Source of the DNA: Pseudomonadota bacterium | GTDB lineage: Bacteria > Pseudomonadota > Gammaproteobacteria > Steroidobacterales > Steroidobacteraceae | Assembly: GCA_021792555.1 (NCBI GenBank) | Contig: JAJYUL010000009.1 | Span: 1-64,000, forward strand | DNA: 64,000 bases | Reading direction: 5' to 3' | Part shown: positions 41,764 to 53,862 of the stretch, one piece after another | How positions within the stretch are numbered: position 1 is the first letter of the stretch | Layout of the letters: the number at the start of each line of letters is the position of its first letter | Made by a program: the position numbers and the translations under genes | Notes under the pieces: generated by a model | What the model saw: the letters and a program-made list of their open reading frames with translations, nothing else | Database searches by the model: none | What the model was told of the DNA's origin: nothing

Positions 41764-41923
41764 GGTGCACCACTTCGCAGAGGATCGGCGCTGCGAGGCG
41801 TGCCGCTGCGCCGCATGGCGCGAGGCCGGCGTGACTGCGACTGTGCCGCAGCCGCGCCTCGGGCGTTCCCGCAATGCGCAGAGTATACCGTGAAGCCGGT
41901 GCCGTGCCGCTTCGGCCGCCCGC

Positions 41924-43960
41924 TCAGCGCGCGGCGCTGAGTGCTGCTGCCGCCGCCGCCTCCGCCGATTCTCCCTCGAGCAGCGCCTCGATTTCCTGCC
42001 GGACCGAAGCGGCGGTGAAGCCGAAATGCGCCATCAGCTCGGCGCCCTTGCCGGAGGCGCCGAAGCGGTTGATGCCGAGCACCCGTCCCTCCAGACCGAC
42101 ATAGGGCCACCACGAGAGCGCAGAGCCGGCCTCGACGGCGAGCCTGCGGCGCACGCTGCGGGGCAGCACACTCTCGCGATAGGCGGGCTCCTGGGCGTCG
42201 AACACCTCACTCGAGGGCATGCTGACCAGCCGCACGGAGCGTCCCTCGGCATTCAGCGCCTGGACCGCCTCGGCGGCGAGGGCCACTTCGGACCCGGTGG
42301 CGATCACCAGGCACTCGGGCGGGCCGGCGCAGTCGATGAGTACGTATCCGCCGCGGGCGACCAGGGCCTGCTGTCCCGCCCGGCGCGTCTGTTGCGCGAG
42401 CGCCTGGCGCGTCAGCGCGATCGCGCTCGGACCTGCGTGCTCGATGGCCGCCGTCCAGGCGACCGCGGTCTCGAATGCATCGCAGGGGCGCCACACCTGA
42501 ATGTTGGGCAGTGCCCGCAGACTGGTCAGATGCTCGATCGGCTGGTGCGTCGGCCCATCCTCCCCGAGCGCGATCGAATCGTGCGTGTACACGAGCACGA
42601 CGGGCAGGCTCATCAGCGCGGCCATGCGCACGGCGTTGCGTGCGTAATCGGAGAACACGAGGAACGTCCCGCCGTAGGGCACAAACCCCCCATGCAGCGC
42701 CAGGCCGTTCATGATGGCCGTCATGCCGAACTCGCGCACGCCGTAATGCAGGTAGTTGCCGCCTTCTCGCCCGATCGCGCGCGCCCCCTTGAACTGCGTG
42801 TTGTTCGAGGGTGTCAGATCGGCCGAGCCGCCGATCAGCTCCGGCAGCGCCGGACCGAGCCGATCGAGCACGGCCTGTGAGGACTGACGGGTCGCCTGCG
42901 CGGCGCGCTGCTGGCGCGCCGCCTCGAGCGCCTCGCGGGCAAGCTCGGGCCAGCTGGCCGGCCGTGCGCCGCTGATGCGCCGATCGAACTGATGCGCGAG
43001 CGCCGGGAAGGCCTCATGGTAGCGCTCGAGGAGCTCACGCCATGCGCGCTCGGCCTCGGCCCCGCGTGCGCGCTGATCCCACTGCGCGCGCAGCGCCTCG
43101 GGCACGTCGAACGGCTCGTAGGGCCAGCCCAGGGCCGCTCGCGCGGCCGCCACTTCCTCCGCGCCGAGCGCCTCGCCGTGCGCCTGCGCGGTGCCCTGCT
43201 TGTGCGGTGCGCCCCAGCCGATGACGGTCTTGCAGCAGATCAACGAGGGGCGATCGGTCTCGCTGCGCGCCGCCTAGATGGCCCGGGCGACCTGCTCGCC
43301 GTCGTGCCCGTCGATGTTCGGCACGACGTGCCAGCCATAGGCGGTAAAGCGCGCCGGCGTATCGTCGGTGAACCAGCCCTCGGTGCGTCCATCGATGGAG
43401 ATGCCATTGTCGTCGTACAGCACGATGAGCTTGCCGAGCCGCAGCGTGCCGGCAAGCGAGCAGGCCTCGTGCGAAAGACCCTCCATCAGACACCCGTCGC
43501 CGCAGAACACGTAGGTGAAGTGATCGACGAGGGGAAACCCGGGGCGATTGAACTCGGCGGCGAGCAGCCGCTCCGCGAGCGCCATGCCGACCGCATTGGC
43601 GAGCCCCTGGCCGAGCGGCCCGGTCGTGGTCTCGATGCCGAGCGCCGGCTCGTACTCCGGGTGTCCGGGCGTGCGGCTGCCGAGCTGCCGGAAGCGCTTC
43701 AGATCCTCGAGCTCGAGCGGATAGCCGGTAAGGTGCAGCAGGGCATAGAGCAGCGCCGAACCGTGCCCGTTCGAGAGCACGAAGCGGTCGCGGTTGAACC
43801 AGCGGGGATTGGCGGGATTGTGCCGCAGATAAGTGCCCCAGAGCGCCTCAGCGACATCGGCCATGCCGAGCGGCATGCCCGGGTGTCCTGAATTGGCGCG
43901 CTGCACGGCATCCATCGCAAGCGCGCGAATCGCGTTGGCCAGTTCACGACGTGTGCTCAT
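41924..43960 (-). pseudogene. cbbT: Transketolase gene interrupted by an in-frame amber codon
   Basis: Translated with one stop read through, the frame gives 678 residues, normal for transketolase. The N-terminal part has [21 protein letters not shown] and the thiamine-diphosphate motif [11 protein letters not shown]. The rest has CCKTVIGWGAPHKQGT, then MSLPVVLVYTHDSIALGEDGPTHQP. TAG at 43274-43276 (residue 229) sits in GEQVARAI-stop-AARSETDRPS, where relatives have Glu; a GAG to TAG change would explain it. No frameshift is seen. As the gene is in the Calvin operon, loss would matter; a sequencing error, suppressor tRNA or second transketolase elsewhere are alternatives. If real, a 228-residue fragment is made. 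Confidence 0.85.
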
Positions 43961-44038
43961 AGCGGCTCCCCACAGGGTCGTGCGACCCGATGCTCTCTCA
44001 ACCGGTGATGCGGGCCGCGCCGGCGGCGCGGCCGCGAA

Positions 44039-45100
44039 TCAGCCAGCCCGGCGCAGACCCTCGTGGCCGTACCGATCGGCCATCTGCTCAAGCGGCACCG
44101 GACGGATCAGTCCGCCCTGACCTGCCGACCCGAACGCCTCGAAGCGCGCCTGGCACAGCTCGCGCGCCGCGCCCGTGGCGGCCTTGAGGAAACGCCGCGG
44201 ATCGAAATCCGCCGGCTTCTCCGCGAGCGCCCGGCGCACCGCGGCGGTCATGACGAGGCGGATGTCGGTATCGATGTTCACCTTGCGCACCCCGTGGCGA
44301 ATGCCCTCGCGGATCTCCTCCACCGGCACGCCGTAGGTCTCGGGGATCTGCCCGCCGTGCTCGCGCAGGATCGAGAGCCACTCCTGCGGCACCGAGGAGG
44401 AGCCATGCATGACCAGATGCGTGTTGGGAATCGCGCGGTGGATTTGCTCGATCCGCGCGATCGCCAGCACCTCGCGCGTGGGCTTGCGCGAGAATTTGTA
44501 AGCGCCATGGGACGTCCCGATGGCGATGGCGAGCGCATCGACGCCCGTACGCTCGACGAAGTCCACGCACTGCCCGGGGTCGGTGAGCATCTGCTCGCGC
44601 GAGAGCTTGCCTTCGGCTCCGACGCCATCCTCCTCCCCGGCGAGGCCCGACTCGAGCGATCCGAGACAGCCGAGCTCACCCTCGACCGAAACGCCGACGG
44701 CATGGGCCATATCGACGACCCGCCGCGTGACTTCAACGTTGTACTCGTAGGGCGAGGGCGTCTTCATGTCCGAAAGCAGCGATCCGTCCATCATCACACT
44801 GCTGAAGCCCGCGCGGATCGAGCGCTGGCAGACCGCGGGGCTCGCGCCGTGGTCCTGGTGCAGCGCCACCGGCACGTTCGGCCAGCTCTCGATGGCGGCC
44901 TGCACGATGCGCCGCAGAAAGAACTCCCCGGCGTAGCTGCGCGCGCCGGCGGAGACCTGCAGGATCGCCGGACTGTCGGTGGCGGCGGCCGCCTGCATGA
45001 TGGCGTGCACCTGCTCCATGTTGTTGATGTTGAAAGCCGGCACGCCGTAGCCGAATTCGGCGGCGTGATCGAGAAGTTGCCTGAGCGAAATCAGCGCCAT
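44039..45100 (-). CDS. cbbA: Class II fructose-1,6-bisphosphate aldolase
   Basis: This 353-residue zinc-dependent aldolase serves the Calvin cycle, joining triose phosphates. The core [10 protein letters not shown] has the Zn/catalytic residues, DGSLLSD follows, and [14 protein letters not shown] is the second Zn region. The C-terminal region [20 protein letters not shown] is typical of the Calvin-cycle subtype. It lies between prk and the transketolase gene in the cbb operon. ATG at 45100 aligns with the start [23 protein letters not shown]. Confidence 0.95.
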   Translation of the reverse strand: MALISLRQLLDHAAEFGYGVPAFNINNMEQVHAIMQAAAATDSPAILQVSAGARSYAGEFFLRRIVQAAIESWPNVPVALHQDHGASPAVCQRSIRAGFSSVMMDGSLLSDMKTPSPYEYNVEVTRRVVDMAHAVGVSVEGELGCLGSLESGLAGEEDGVGAEGKLSREQMLTDPGQCVDFVERTGVDALAIAIGTSHGAYKFSRKPTREVLAIARIEQIHRAIPNTHLVMHGSSSVPQEWLSILREHGGQIPETYGVPVEEIREGIRHGVRKVNIDTDIRLVMTAAVRRALAEKPADFDPRRFLKAATGAARELCQARFEAFGSAGQGGLIRPVPLEQMADRYGHEGLRRAG

Positions 45101-45160
45101 GGAAGAGTCCCCCAAATGTGATCGGACGCAACGGTATTGCGCGCGCCTGCCGCGGCGCGC

Positions 45161-46063
45161 TCAGCGCGACAGTCCGGCGCGCTCGCGGCCCTGAGCGTCG
45201 TTGCGCCGCTCGATGAGCCGCCAGATCATCGGAGTGAAGATCAGCTGCATCGCCAGATCCATCTTGCCGCCGGGGCACACGATGGTGTTCGGGCGCGACA
45301 TGAACGAGTCCTGCAGCATCGACAGCAGGTAGGGAAAGTCGATGCCGCGCGGGTTGGCGAAGCGGATGACGAGGAACGACTCGTCCGGCGTCGGGATGAA
45401 ACGGGCGATGAACGGATTGGAGGTATCGACCACCGGCACGCGCTGAAAGTTGATGTGCGTGCGCGAGAACTGCGGGCAGATGTAGCTCACGTAGTCCGGC
45501 ATGCGCCGCAGGATGGTCTCGGTGACCGCCTCGGCGCTGTAGCCGCGCGTGGCCTTGTCGCGCTGCAGCTTCTGAATCCACTCCAGGTTGATGACGGGGG
45601 TCACCCCGATCAGCATGTCGACGTGGCGCGCCACGTTGACCTCCTCCGTCACCACCGCGCCGTGCAGCCCTTCGTAGAAGAGCAGATCCGTATCGGCCGC
45701 CAGTTCCTCCCATTCGGTGAAGGTGCCGGGCGGCTGGCCGTACGGGGCGGCCTCCGCGTCGTTGTGCAGGTACTTGCGCGCCTTGCCGGTGCCGCTCTCT
45801 CCGTAGGCGCGGAACAGCTCCTCGAGCTCGGCAAACAGATTGGCCTCGGGGCCGAAGTGACTGAGGTGCCGCTCGCCCTGCTCGGGCGCCCGGGCGAGCT
45901 TCTCCTTCATCGTGGCCCGGTCGTAGCGGTGGAAGCTGTCGCCCTCGACGAAGGCGGCCTTGATGTGCTCGCGCCGGAAGATCTGCTCGAAGGTCTTGCT
46001 GACCGAAGTGGTCCCCGCGCCCGATGAGCCGGTGACCGCGATGATGGGATGGCGCGCGGACAT
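45161..46063 (-). CDS. cbbP: Phosphoribulokinase
   Basis: This 300-residue enzyme phosphorylates ribulose 5-phosphate to the RuBisCO substrate. The P-loop-like motif VTGSSGAGTTSVSKTF is at the N-terminus, followed by EGDSFHRYDRATM. HFGPEANLFAELEELF and YEGLHGAVVTEEV are typical of the proteobacterial octameric class. It follows fbp by 13 bases and precedes the aldolase gene. Its length is usual for class I. Confidence 0.96.
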   Translation of the reverse strand: MSARHPIIAVTGSSGAGTTSVSKTFEQIFRREHIKAAFVEGDSFHRYDRATMKEKLARAPEQGERHLSHFGPEANLFAELEELFRAYGESGTGKARKYLHNDAEAAPYGQPPGTFTEWEELAADTDLLFYEGLHGAVVTEEVNVARHVDMLIGVTPVINLEWIQKLQRDKATRGYSAEAVTETILRRMPDYVSYICPQFSRTHINFQRVPVVDTSNPFIARFIPTPDESFLVIRFANPRGIDFPYLLSMLQDSFMSRPNTIVCPGGKMDLAMQLIFTPMIWRLIERRNDAQGRERAGLSR

Positions 46064-46076
46064 GGTGCTCTCCGCT

Positions 46077-47177
46077 TCAGACGGTGGGCGTGGTGAACAG
46101 CCCGCGCGTGCCGAACAGCGGCACGTCGAGCTCGAATTCGTTGTGGTCGCGGTGATAGCGCTCGATCCGCTCGACTTCCTCGCGCGCCCCGAAAATGAAG
46201 CTCACCCGCTGATGCAGCCGCTCGGGTGTGACTTCGAGCACCGGACCGAAGCCCGTGCTCGCCCGGCCGCCGGCCTGCTCGATGAGAAAGCCGATCGGGT
46301 TCGCCTCGTACAGCAGCCGCAGACGTCCGGGGCGTCCTGGGTCGCGCCGGTCGCGCGGATACATGAACACCCCGCCGCGCATCAGGATGCGGTGCGTCTC
46401 GGCGACGAGCGAGGCGATCCAGCGCATGTTGAAATCCCGTCCGCGCGCGCCGCTCTGCCCCTCCAGGCACTCGTGCACGTAGCGGCGCACGGCCGGCTCC
46501 CAGTGGCGGGAGTTCGAGGCGTTGATGGCGAACTCGCTGGTCGTCGCGGGAATGCGCAGGTTCGGGTGCGTCAGGGAGAACTCCCCGATCTCCCGGTCGA
46601 GCGTGAAGCCGTGCACCCCGCGGCCGGTGCTCAGCACCAGCATCGTCGCCGGTCCGTAGATCGCGTAGCCGGCGCACACCTGCGCGCTGCCGGGCTGCAG
46701 GAAGTGCTCGGCGGTCGGCTCGGTGACCCCTTGCGGGCAACGCAGCACCGAGAAGATGCTGCCGACGGCGACGTTGACGTCGATGTTGGAGGAGCCGTCG
46801 AGCGGATCGAACAGCAGCAGGTACGGGCCGCGCGGGTACTGCGGCGGGATCTCGTACGGATCCTCCTGCTCCTCGGAGAGCATGCCGGCGAGCTGCCCGC
46901 CCCACTCGTTGGTGCGCACGAAGATCTCGTTCGCCAGCACGTCGAGCTTCTTCTGCGCTTCGCCCTGCGCGTTCAGCGTGCCGGCATCGCCGAGCGCATT
47001 GGCGAGCGCGCCCTTGCCGATGAGCGCGGCGATGCGCTTGCAGGCGAGGCGCACGTCGTGGATGAGCGCGGTGAACCCGCCGCTGCAGACCGCGCCCGGC
47101 TGCGCGTTGACGCGCCGCTGCTCCTCGATCAGAAAGCGCGTGATGGGGGTCGCCGCAGAGAACTCATCAGCGCTCAT
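46077..47177 (-). CDS. cbbF: Class I fructose-1,6-bisphosphatase
   Basis: This 366-residue protein has the metal-binding motif [15 protein letters not shown], the Glu pair of SEEQEDP, and YSLTHPN-like and [17 protein letters not shown] segments. It removes phosphate from fructose 1,6-bisphosphate in the Calvin cycle. Its start overlaps the stop of cbbX by 11 bases, so it is coupled in the operon. The R-x-x-AGGR region ([12 protein letters not shown]) is present near the end. Confidence 0.96.
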   Translation of the reverse strand: MSADEFSAATPITRFLIEEQRRVNAQPGAVCSGGFTALIHDVRLACKRIAALIGKGALANALGDAGTLNAQGEAQKKLDVLANEIFVRTNEWGGQLAGMLSEEQEDPYEIPPQYPRGPYLLLFDPLDGSSNIDVNVAVGSIFSVLRCPQGVTEPTAEHFLQPGSAQVCAGYAIYGPATMLVLSTGRGVHGFTLDREIGEFSLTHPNLRIPATTSEFAINASNSRHWEPAVRRYVHECLEGQSGARGRDFNMRWIASLVAETHRILMRGGVFMYPRDRRDPGRPGRLRLLYEANPIGFLIEQAGGRASTGFGPVLEVTPERLHQRVSFIFGAREEVERIERYHRDHNEFELDVPLFGTRGLFTTPTV

Positions 47178-48096
47178 GGGCCCGCTCCTCGGCGAATACG
47201 CGGCTTGCGCGGATGTCGGCCGCCTCGATCGTGATGAGCTCATCGCGGCTGATCGGTGCGCCCCGCCGCTCGAACAGCCGGCTCGCCTGGCGCAGACGCG
47301 CCCGGTCGAGCGCATTGCGGATCGAGCGTGCGTTGGCGAAGTGCGGCTGCCCGCGGCGCAGCTCGATGTACTCGCGCAGCGCCCCATCCGCATCGGGGCT
47401 GAGCCGGTAGTGCATCTGCTCGAGCATCAAATGCGCGATGGCGAGCAGCTCATCGCAGCTGTAGTCGGGAAAATCGATATGGTGCGCAACGCGCGAGGAC
47501 AGCCCCGGGTTGCTGTGGAAAAAGGTGTCCATGCGCTGCTTGTAGCCGGCAAAGATGACCACCAGATCCTCGCGCTGGTTTTCCATGACCTGCAGGAGAA
47601 TCTCGATCGCCTCCTGGCCGTAGTCGCGCTCGTTCTCCGGCCGGTACAGGTAGTAGGCCTCATCGATGAACAGCACCCCGCCCATGGCGCGCTTGAGCAC
47701 CTCGCGCGTCTTCGGAGCAGTATGCCCGATGTACTGTCCGACCAGGTCATCGCGCGTGACGGCCACGAGGTGCCCCTTGCGCACGTACCCCAGCCGATGA
47801 AGGATCTCCGCCATGCGCAGGGCGACTGTGGTCTTGCCGGTGCCCGGGTTGCCGGTGAAGGACATGTGCAGCGCCGGCGCCCCGGCGCTGAGTCCGAGCG
47901 TGCTCCTGAGCTTGTCAATGAGCAGCAGCGCGGCGATGTCGCGGATGCGGCTCTTGACCGGCACGAGCCCGATCAGATCGCGCTCGAGCCCATCGAGCAC
48001 CTCGGCGACCTGCGAGTGGCGGTACTCGGCCTCGAGGTCGAGCGGCCCGGTCCCGTGCGGATCGGCCGGGGGCGGTGGCTCGATCACGGCGCTCAT
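47167..48096 (-). CDS. cbbX: CbbX red-type RuBisCO activase
   Basis: This 309-residue AAA+ ATPase frees inhibited red-type RuBisCO. The Walker A motif is [12 protein letters not shown] and Walker B is [11 protein letters not shown]. Sensor and arginine-finger segments follow, with [17 protein letters not shown]. The partner is the form IC enzyme encoded just upstream. The start overlaps the cbbS stop by 4 bases. Confidence 0.96.
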   Translation of the reverse strand: MSAVIEPPPPADPHGTGPLDLEAEYRHSQVAEVLDGLERDLIGLVPVKSRIRDIAALLLIDKLRSTLGLSAGAPALHMSFTGNPGTGKTTVALRMAEILHRLGYVRKGHLVAVTRDDLVGQYIGHTAPKTREVLKRAMGGVLFIDEAYYLYRPENERDYGQEAIEILLQVMENQREDLVVIFAGYKQRMDTFFHSNPGLSSRVAHHIDFPDYSCDELLAIAHLMLEQMHYRLSPDADGALREYIELRRGQPHFANARSIRNALDRARLRQASRLFERRGAPISRDELITIEAADIRASRVFAEERAHER

Positions 48097-48518
48097 GGCC
48101 CTGAATACCGCTCACCCTCGGGACGGTCGGCCGCGTACGCACGGGTGGTGTAGCGCAGCGCGCGGCCCGGTCCTTCCTGGCGGACCAGGGCGAAGCCCGG
48201 CTCGCGCGGCGGGCGGTTCACGATGAACGAGAGCCGCAGCGACTCCCGGCCGCGCGTGGCGTCGAAGGCGTTGACCTTGATGTAGTGGTTCGGAAAGGTC
48301 TTCCGGCACGAGGCGAGCTCGCCCATGATGCCGGCGGCATCGCGGATGTCGAACATCGGCATGCCGAACATTTCCCAATAGGTGTTGCGCGGATGAGGAT
48401 CGTCCGTGTACTCGATCGAGACCGCCCAGCCTTGCTCGAGGCTGTACTCGATCTGTCGGCTGATCTGCTCGTCGCTCAGCTCCGGCAGGAAGGAAAACGT
48501 GCCCTGGGTGATGCGCAT
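48093..48518 (-). CDS. cbbS: RuBisCO small subunit, red-type
   Basis: This 141-residue small subunit begins [19 protein letters not shown] and includes [11 protein letters not shown] and [12 protein letters not shown]. The C-terminal extension (after [13 protein letters not shown]) fits red-type small subunits, which form a central beta-barrel. It lies 25 bases after cbbL and overlaps cbbX. Confidence 0.96.
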   Translation of the reverse strand: MRITQGTFSFLPELSDEQISRQIEYSLEQGWAVSIEYTDDPHPRNTYWEMFGMPMFDIRDAAGIMGELASCRKTFPNHYIKVNAFDATRGRESLRLSFIVNRPPREPGFALVRQEGPGRALRYTTRAYAADRPEGERYSGP

Positions 48519-48543
48519 GGCGGTGTCTCAGGCTGTGGGTGGA

Positions 48544-50184
<1,641 letters not shown>

Positions 50185-51207
50185 ATGCGCAATGTCACGC
50201 TGCGGCAGATGCGGGTGTTCACGGCGGTGGCCCGCCACCTCTCCTTCACGCGCGCGGCGCGCGAGCTGCACCTGACGCAGCCGGCGGTCTCGCAGCAGAT
50301 GCGGCTGCTCGAGGCGGAAGTCGGCATGCCGCTGATCGAGCAGATCGGCCGCAAGATCCGCCTGGCGCCGGCAGGGGTGGAGCTGCTGCAGTACGCGAAC
50401 CAGGTGACCGAGCTGCTGCGCGAGGCCGGCGAGACCATCGCGGCGATGCGCGGGCTGCGCCGCGGCGTGTTGAAGCTCGGCGCGGTGAGCACCACCAAGT
50501 ACTTCGCGCCGGCGCTGCTCTCGGCGTTCACGCCGGACTACCCCGAAGTCAGCATCAAGTTCACGGTTGCGAACCGCGGCGAGATCATCCGGCTCCTCGC
50601 CGCCAACGAACTCGATCTGGTGATCATGGGGCGGCCGCCGGCCGAGCTGCGCACCGCGGCGAGTGCGTTTGCGCCCCACCCCTCCGTGATCATTGCGCCG
50701 CCGAACCACCGGCTGGTCGGCGAGCGCCACGTGCCGCTCGAGGCGCTCGCCGATGAGAGCTTCATCGTGCGCGAGGAGGGCTCGGGCACGCGCGCCTCGA
50801 TGGAGCGGCTGTTCGCCGAGCAGCGCGTGCCGTTTCGCACCCTGATGGAAGTCAGCAGCAACGAGACGATCAAACAGGCGGTGATGGCCGGGATGGGGCT
50901 TGCGTTCATCTCCGCACACACCATCGGGCTCGAGATCGACGCCGGCCGGCTCGCGATCCTCGATGTGGTGGGCTTGCCGATCGTGCGCGACTGGTATGTG
51001 ATCCAGCTGCACGAGAAGCTCCTGCCGCCCATTGCCGCGGCATTCCGCGCCTTCATGCTCGAGCGTGGCGCGGGGATCATCGCGCGCACCATCGGCGCCC
51101 CCCTCGCCACCGAAGGTGTTGCGCTGCGCCAGCCCCCGCCGGCCTCGCGCCCGTTGAAACGACGACACGCCCCGAAGCGCCGGCGCGGCGCTCGCGGCGC
51201 GCCATGA
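50185..51207 (+). CDS. cbbR: LysR-family regulator CbbR
   Basis: This 340-residue protein has the LysR helix-turn-helix at residues 1-60 (MRVFTAVARHLSFTRAARELHLTQPAVSQQMRLLE). The effector domain follows with GVLKLGAVSTTKYFAPALL and SNETIKQAVMAGMGLAFIS. Its position divergent from cbbL supports CbbR, which activates carbon fixation genes in response to metabolites such as RuBP, ATP or NADPH. The last 35 residues are basic and disordered. Confidence 0.93.
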   Translation: MRNVTLRQMRVFTAVARHLSFTRAARELHLTQPAVSQQMRLLEAEVGMPLIEQIGRKIRLAPAGVELLQYANQVTELLREAGETIAAMRGLRRGVLKLGAVSTTKYFAPALLSAFTPDYPEVSIKFTVANRGEIIRLLAANELDLVIMGRPPAELRTAASAFAPHPSVIIAPPNHRLVGERHVPLEALADESFIVREEGSGTRASMERLFAEQRVPFRTLMEVSSNETIKQAVMAGMGLAFISAHTIGLEIDAGRLAILDVVGLPIVRDWYVIQLHEKLLPPIAAAFRAFMLERGAGIIARTIGAPLATEGVALRQPPPASRPLKRRHAPKRRRGARGAP

Positions 51208-51235
51208 GTGCGCATAACGCCGAACGAGAGTGTCC

Positions 51236-51865
51236 ATGAGCCCGCCAGATGCTGATCGCCGGACCCATTGGCAGCGCGTTTACGAGACCAAGAGCGCGCA
51301 GGCGGTGAGTTGGTATCGACCGCATCTCGAGGTGTCGCTCGAACTGCTCGCCGCGGCCGGGCTCTCGGCCGGCTCGCGCGTGATCGACATCGGCGGCGGC
51401 GCATCGACGCTCGTCGATGACCTGCTCGAGCGCGGTGTGCGCGAGATCACCGTCCTCGATATCTCCGAGCAGGCTCTCGCGATCGCGCGGCAGCGGCTCG
51501 GCGCACGTGCGCGGCTCGTACACTGGCTCTGCGGCGATGTCCTCGAGGTCGCACTGCCGCCGGGGGGCTTTGATCTCTGGCACGACCGCGCGGTGCTGCA
51601 TTTTCTCACCGACCCGAGCGATGCCCGCCGCTATGCCCAACGGGTCGAGGCGAGCCTCGCCCCCGGCGCTCACGCGGTGATTGCCGGCTTCGCACCGGAC
51701 GGGCCTGAGCGCTGCAGCGGCCTGCCCGTCGTGCGCCGCGGCGCGCAGGACATCGCCGCGCTGTTCGCGCCGGCCTTGGCGCTCGTGCAGAGCCGCACTG
51801 AGCGCCACCGGACACCCGCCGGGACCGAACAGTCGTTTGCCTATGCGCTGCTGCGAAAGCGCTGA
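51236..51865 (+). CDS. Class I SAM-dependent methyltransferase
   Basis: This 209-residue protein begins WQRVYETKSAQAVSWYRPHLEVS. It has the SAM motif VIDIGGGASTLVDDLL, then ITVLDISEQALAIAR and a LWHDRAVLHFL segment. The substrate is unknown; relatives include thiopurine- or tellurite-type methyltransferases. It follows cbbR by 28 bases and may be cotranscribed with it. GTG at 51230 is an alternative start. Confidence 0.88.
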   Translation: MSPPDADRRTHWQRVYETKSAQAVSWYRPHLEVSLELLAAAGLSAGSRVIDIGGGASTLVDDLLERGVREITVLDISEQALAIARQRLGARARLVHWLCGDVLEVALPPGGFDLWHDRAVLHFLTDPSDARRYAQRVEASLAPGAHAVIAGFAPDGPERCSGLPVVRRGAQDIAALFAPALALVQSRTERHRTPAGTEQSFAYALLRKR

Positions 51866-52169
51866 GCGTTTCGCAGCGTGCACCGCTAAGGAGTCAGCGG
51901 CCGAGTGCCGCCGGAGGTCTCGCGCCATAATTCATTGAACCATTAGGTGCTTGGGCCGGATTTCTCATCCTATGTCGAATAAGACCGGACGTGTGCTCTC
52001 GGCCGGGCGGCCCCGAGCCTGAAGCGTACGCGGTGCTCGAGGCCGTGGCGCATACCGGGGCGTGCCGACTGTACCCCCGGGTGTCCGGCGCGCAATAATC
52101 CCCCCGTCAGGGGGCGCGCATCACAGCGCATAGCAACAACGAGATCCTGAGGATCCTGCGAGGCTCACC
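51866..52169. other. Intergenic region, no gene seen
   Basis: The region between the methyltransferase and the LVIVD-repeat gene includes an AT-richer part at 51930-51990 which may hold the promoter of the latter. No RNA or coding feature was found. Confidence 0.35.
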
Positions 52170-53783
52170 ATGCTGAACCGGTTTCGCATCGCGCAGAGTT
52201 TCGGATTGTCGCTCATCGTGGGCGTGCTGCTGCTCTCGGCACGGCCGCCGGCCGCCGAGGCGCGCGCGCCGTTTCTCGGTGCGCTGCCGACGCCCACCTG
52301 TCAGCCGGGCGATCGGACCGAGACGGGCCTCGACGGTCAGCTCACCGCGGCCGAGCGCGCCAGCGGCGCCTCGAAGCGGCCGTACAACTGCAACCTCAAG
52401 ATCGTCGGGGAATACGCCGGCCAGGGCGCCGGCCACCAGCTGATGTGGTACGGAAACTGCGCCTATGTCACCACCGAGGGCTACGAGGCGGGGCAGAAAG
52501 GCGTTCCGCCGCTGCTGCATCCGGGCATCCAGGTGCTCGACGTTGCCCATCAGCGCGATCCGCGCTACGTCACCCACCTCGACAATCCGGCGGCGCTCTA
52601 TGACTGGGAGGACGGCTCGGTCAATCCGCGTCGGGCACTGCTCGGCACCGCGGAGAGCTGGCTCGGCGCGGGGCCTCAGCCGGCCGTCGCATTCTATGAC
52701 CTGTCCGACTGCGCCCACCCGAAGCTGCTCTCGAGCGTGCAGATCCCCGACCCGAATCTGCAGGCCCATGCCGGCAATTTCGCCTACGACGGGCGCACCT
52801 ATTGGATCACCTCCTTCAACAAGCGCCGCCTGTACGCCATCGACGTCACGAACCCCAGGCATCCCCGGGAGCTCATCGACTGGGATTTCCCGCACGATCA
52901 GCCGGGCGGCGCCGGCGCACACCAGATCTGCCACCGGATCTCCCTCAACCAGTTCGCCGTCGACGGACATCCTGCCGACACCCTGCTCTTCTGCGGCGTG
53001 GTCGGACATCTGGTGCACGCCGGCAAGTTCACCTCGGGCAACGGCCTCGTCATCTATGATGTGAGTCAGGTGCAGGAGCGCCGTCCGCATCCGCTCATCA
53101 AGGTCCTCGGCACGCTGTACTGGAAGGACGGGGACATCGGCATCGAGCCTGATCTGGCCTTCATCAACGGCACGCCCTATCTGGGCGTCGGTGATGAATG
53201 CGGCTCGGGCGGCTGCAACTATCCTCAGGGTGCGATCGCCGCCTGTCGCGCGGGGCTGCCGCCCTTTGGCCTCGAGCGCCTCATCGACATCAGCAATCTC
53301 GCCAAGCCGAAGCTCGTCGCCGAGCTCAGGCTCGGCGTGGATGACCCGAAGAACTGCGCGCTCACCGAGCACGACATCACCGCCACCATGGGCGGCTACG
53401 GCTACAGCGTGCACGACTGCACGTTCGACAATCCCCTGGATGCGAAGCTGCTCGCCTGCTCGGCCCATCAGGCCGGGGTGCGGGTGTTCGACATCCACGA
53501 TCCGTACAAGCCGCGGGAAATCGCCTACTTCAAGGGCCCCGCCCCCTCGAGTCCGACCGAGATCGATCCCGGCTCACTGCTGAACGTGTTCCAGGGGGTC
53601 AGACCCCCCATCAACTTCGCCTGGTCGAAGGCGCACAGCCGCTTCGTGTGGCGGCACGGGCAGCTGTATCTGTGGGTGACCTCGAGTCACGGCGGGTTCT
53701 ACACGCTGAAGTTCGAGGATCAGGCAGCCATCGCGAAGCTCAAACCCGTGCCGACCCCCGGGAACGAGGACTACCAGGACTGA
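52170..53783 (+). CDS. Secreted LVIVD-repeat beta-propeller protein
   Basis: This 537-residue protein has a signal peptide (LSLIVGVLLLSARPPAAEA). It has propeller-like LVIVD-type segments (GIQVLDVAHQRDPRYV, AVAFYDLSDCAHPKLL, RLYAIDVTNPRHPRELI, LIDISNLAKPKLV, GVRVFDIHDPYKPREIAYF). Eight or so Cys residues may form disulfides. It is likely to act in the periplasm or outside the cell, as an enzyme or binding protein. The family is widespread but not functionally known. It has no clear operon partner. Confidence 0.88.
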   Translation: MLNRFRIAQSFGLSLIVGVLLLSARPPAAEARAPFLGALPTPTCQPGDRTETGLDGQLTAAERASGASKRPYNCNLKIVGEYAGQGAGHQLMWYGNCAYVTTEGYEAGQKGVPPLLHPGIQVLDVAHQRDPRYVTHLDNPAALYDWEDGSVNPRRALLGTAESWLGAGPQPAVAFYDLSDCAHPKLLSSVQIPDPNLQAHAGNFAYDGRTYWITSFNKRRLYAIDVTNPRHPRELIDWDFPHDQPGGAGAHQICHRISLNQFAVDGHPADTLLFCGVVGHLVHAGKFTSGNGLVIYDVSQVQERRPHPLIKVLGTLYWKDGDIGIEPDLAFINGTPYLGVGDECGSGGCNYPQGAIAACRAGLPPFGLERLIDISNLAKPKLVAELRLGVDDPKNCALTEHDITATMGGYGYSVHDCTFDNPLDAKLLACSAHQAGVRVFDIHDPYKPREIAYFKGPAPSSPTEIDPGSLLNVFQGVRPPINFAWSKAHSRFVWRHGQLYLWVTSSHGGFYTLKFEDQAAIAKLKPVPTPGNEDYQD

Positions 53784-53814
53784 GCGGGTCATTCGGCCAC
53801 CCCGGGCCGCGCAT

Positions 53815-53849
53815 GCGCCGCAGCGCTCCGTGCAGGGGCGCTGCGGCGC
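53815..53849. terminator. Hairpin between convergent genes
   Basis: GCGCCGCAGCGC at 53815-53826 pairs perfectly with GCGCTGCGGCGC at 53838-53849. It lies between the ends of the LVIVD-repeat gene and the flavodoxin gene, so it could end transcription from both sides. A T-run is lacking, so efficiency is uncertain. Confidence 0.6.
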
Positions 53850-53862
53850 GTTGCCGGCGGGC

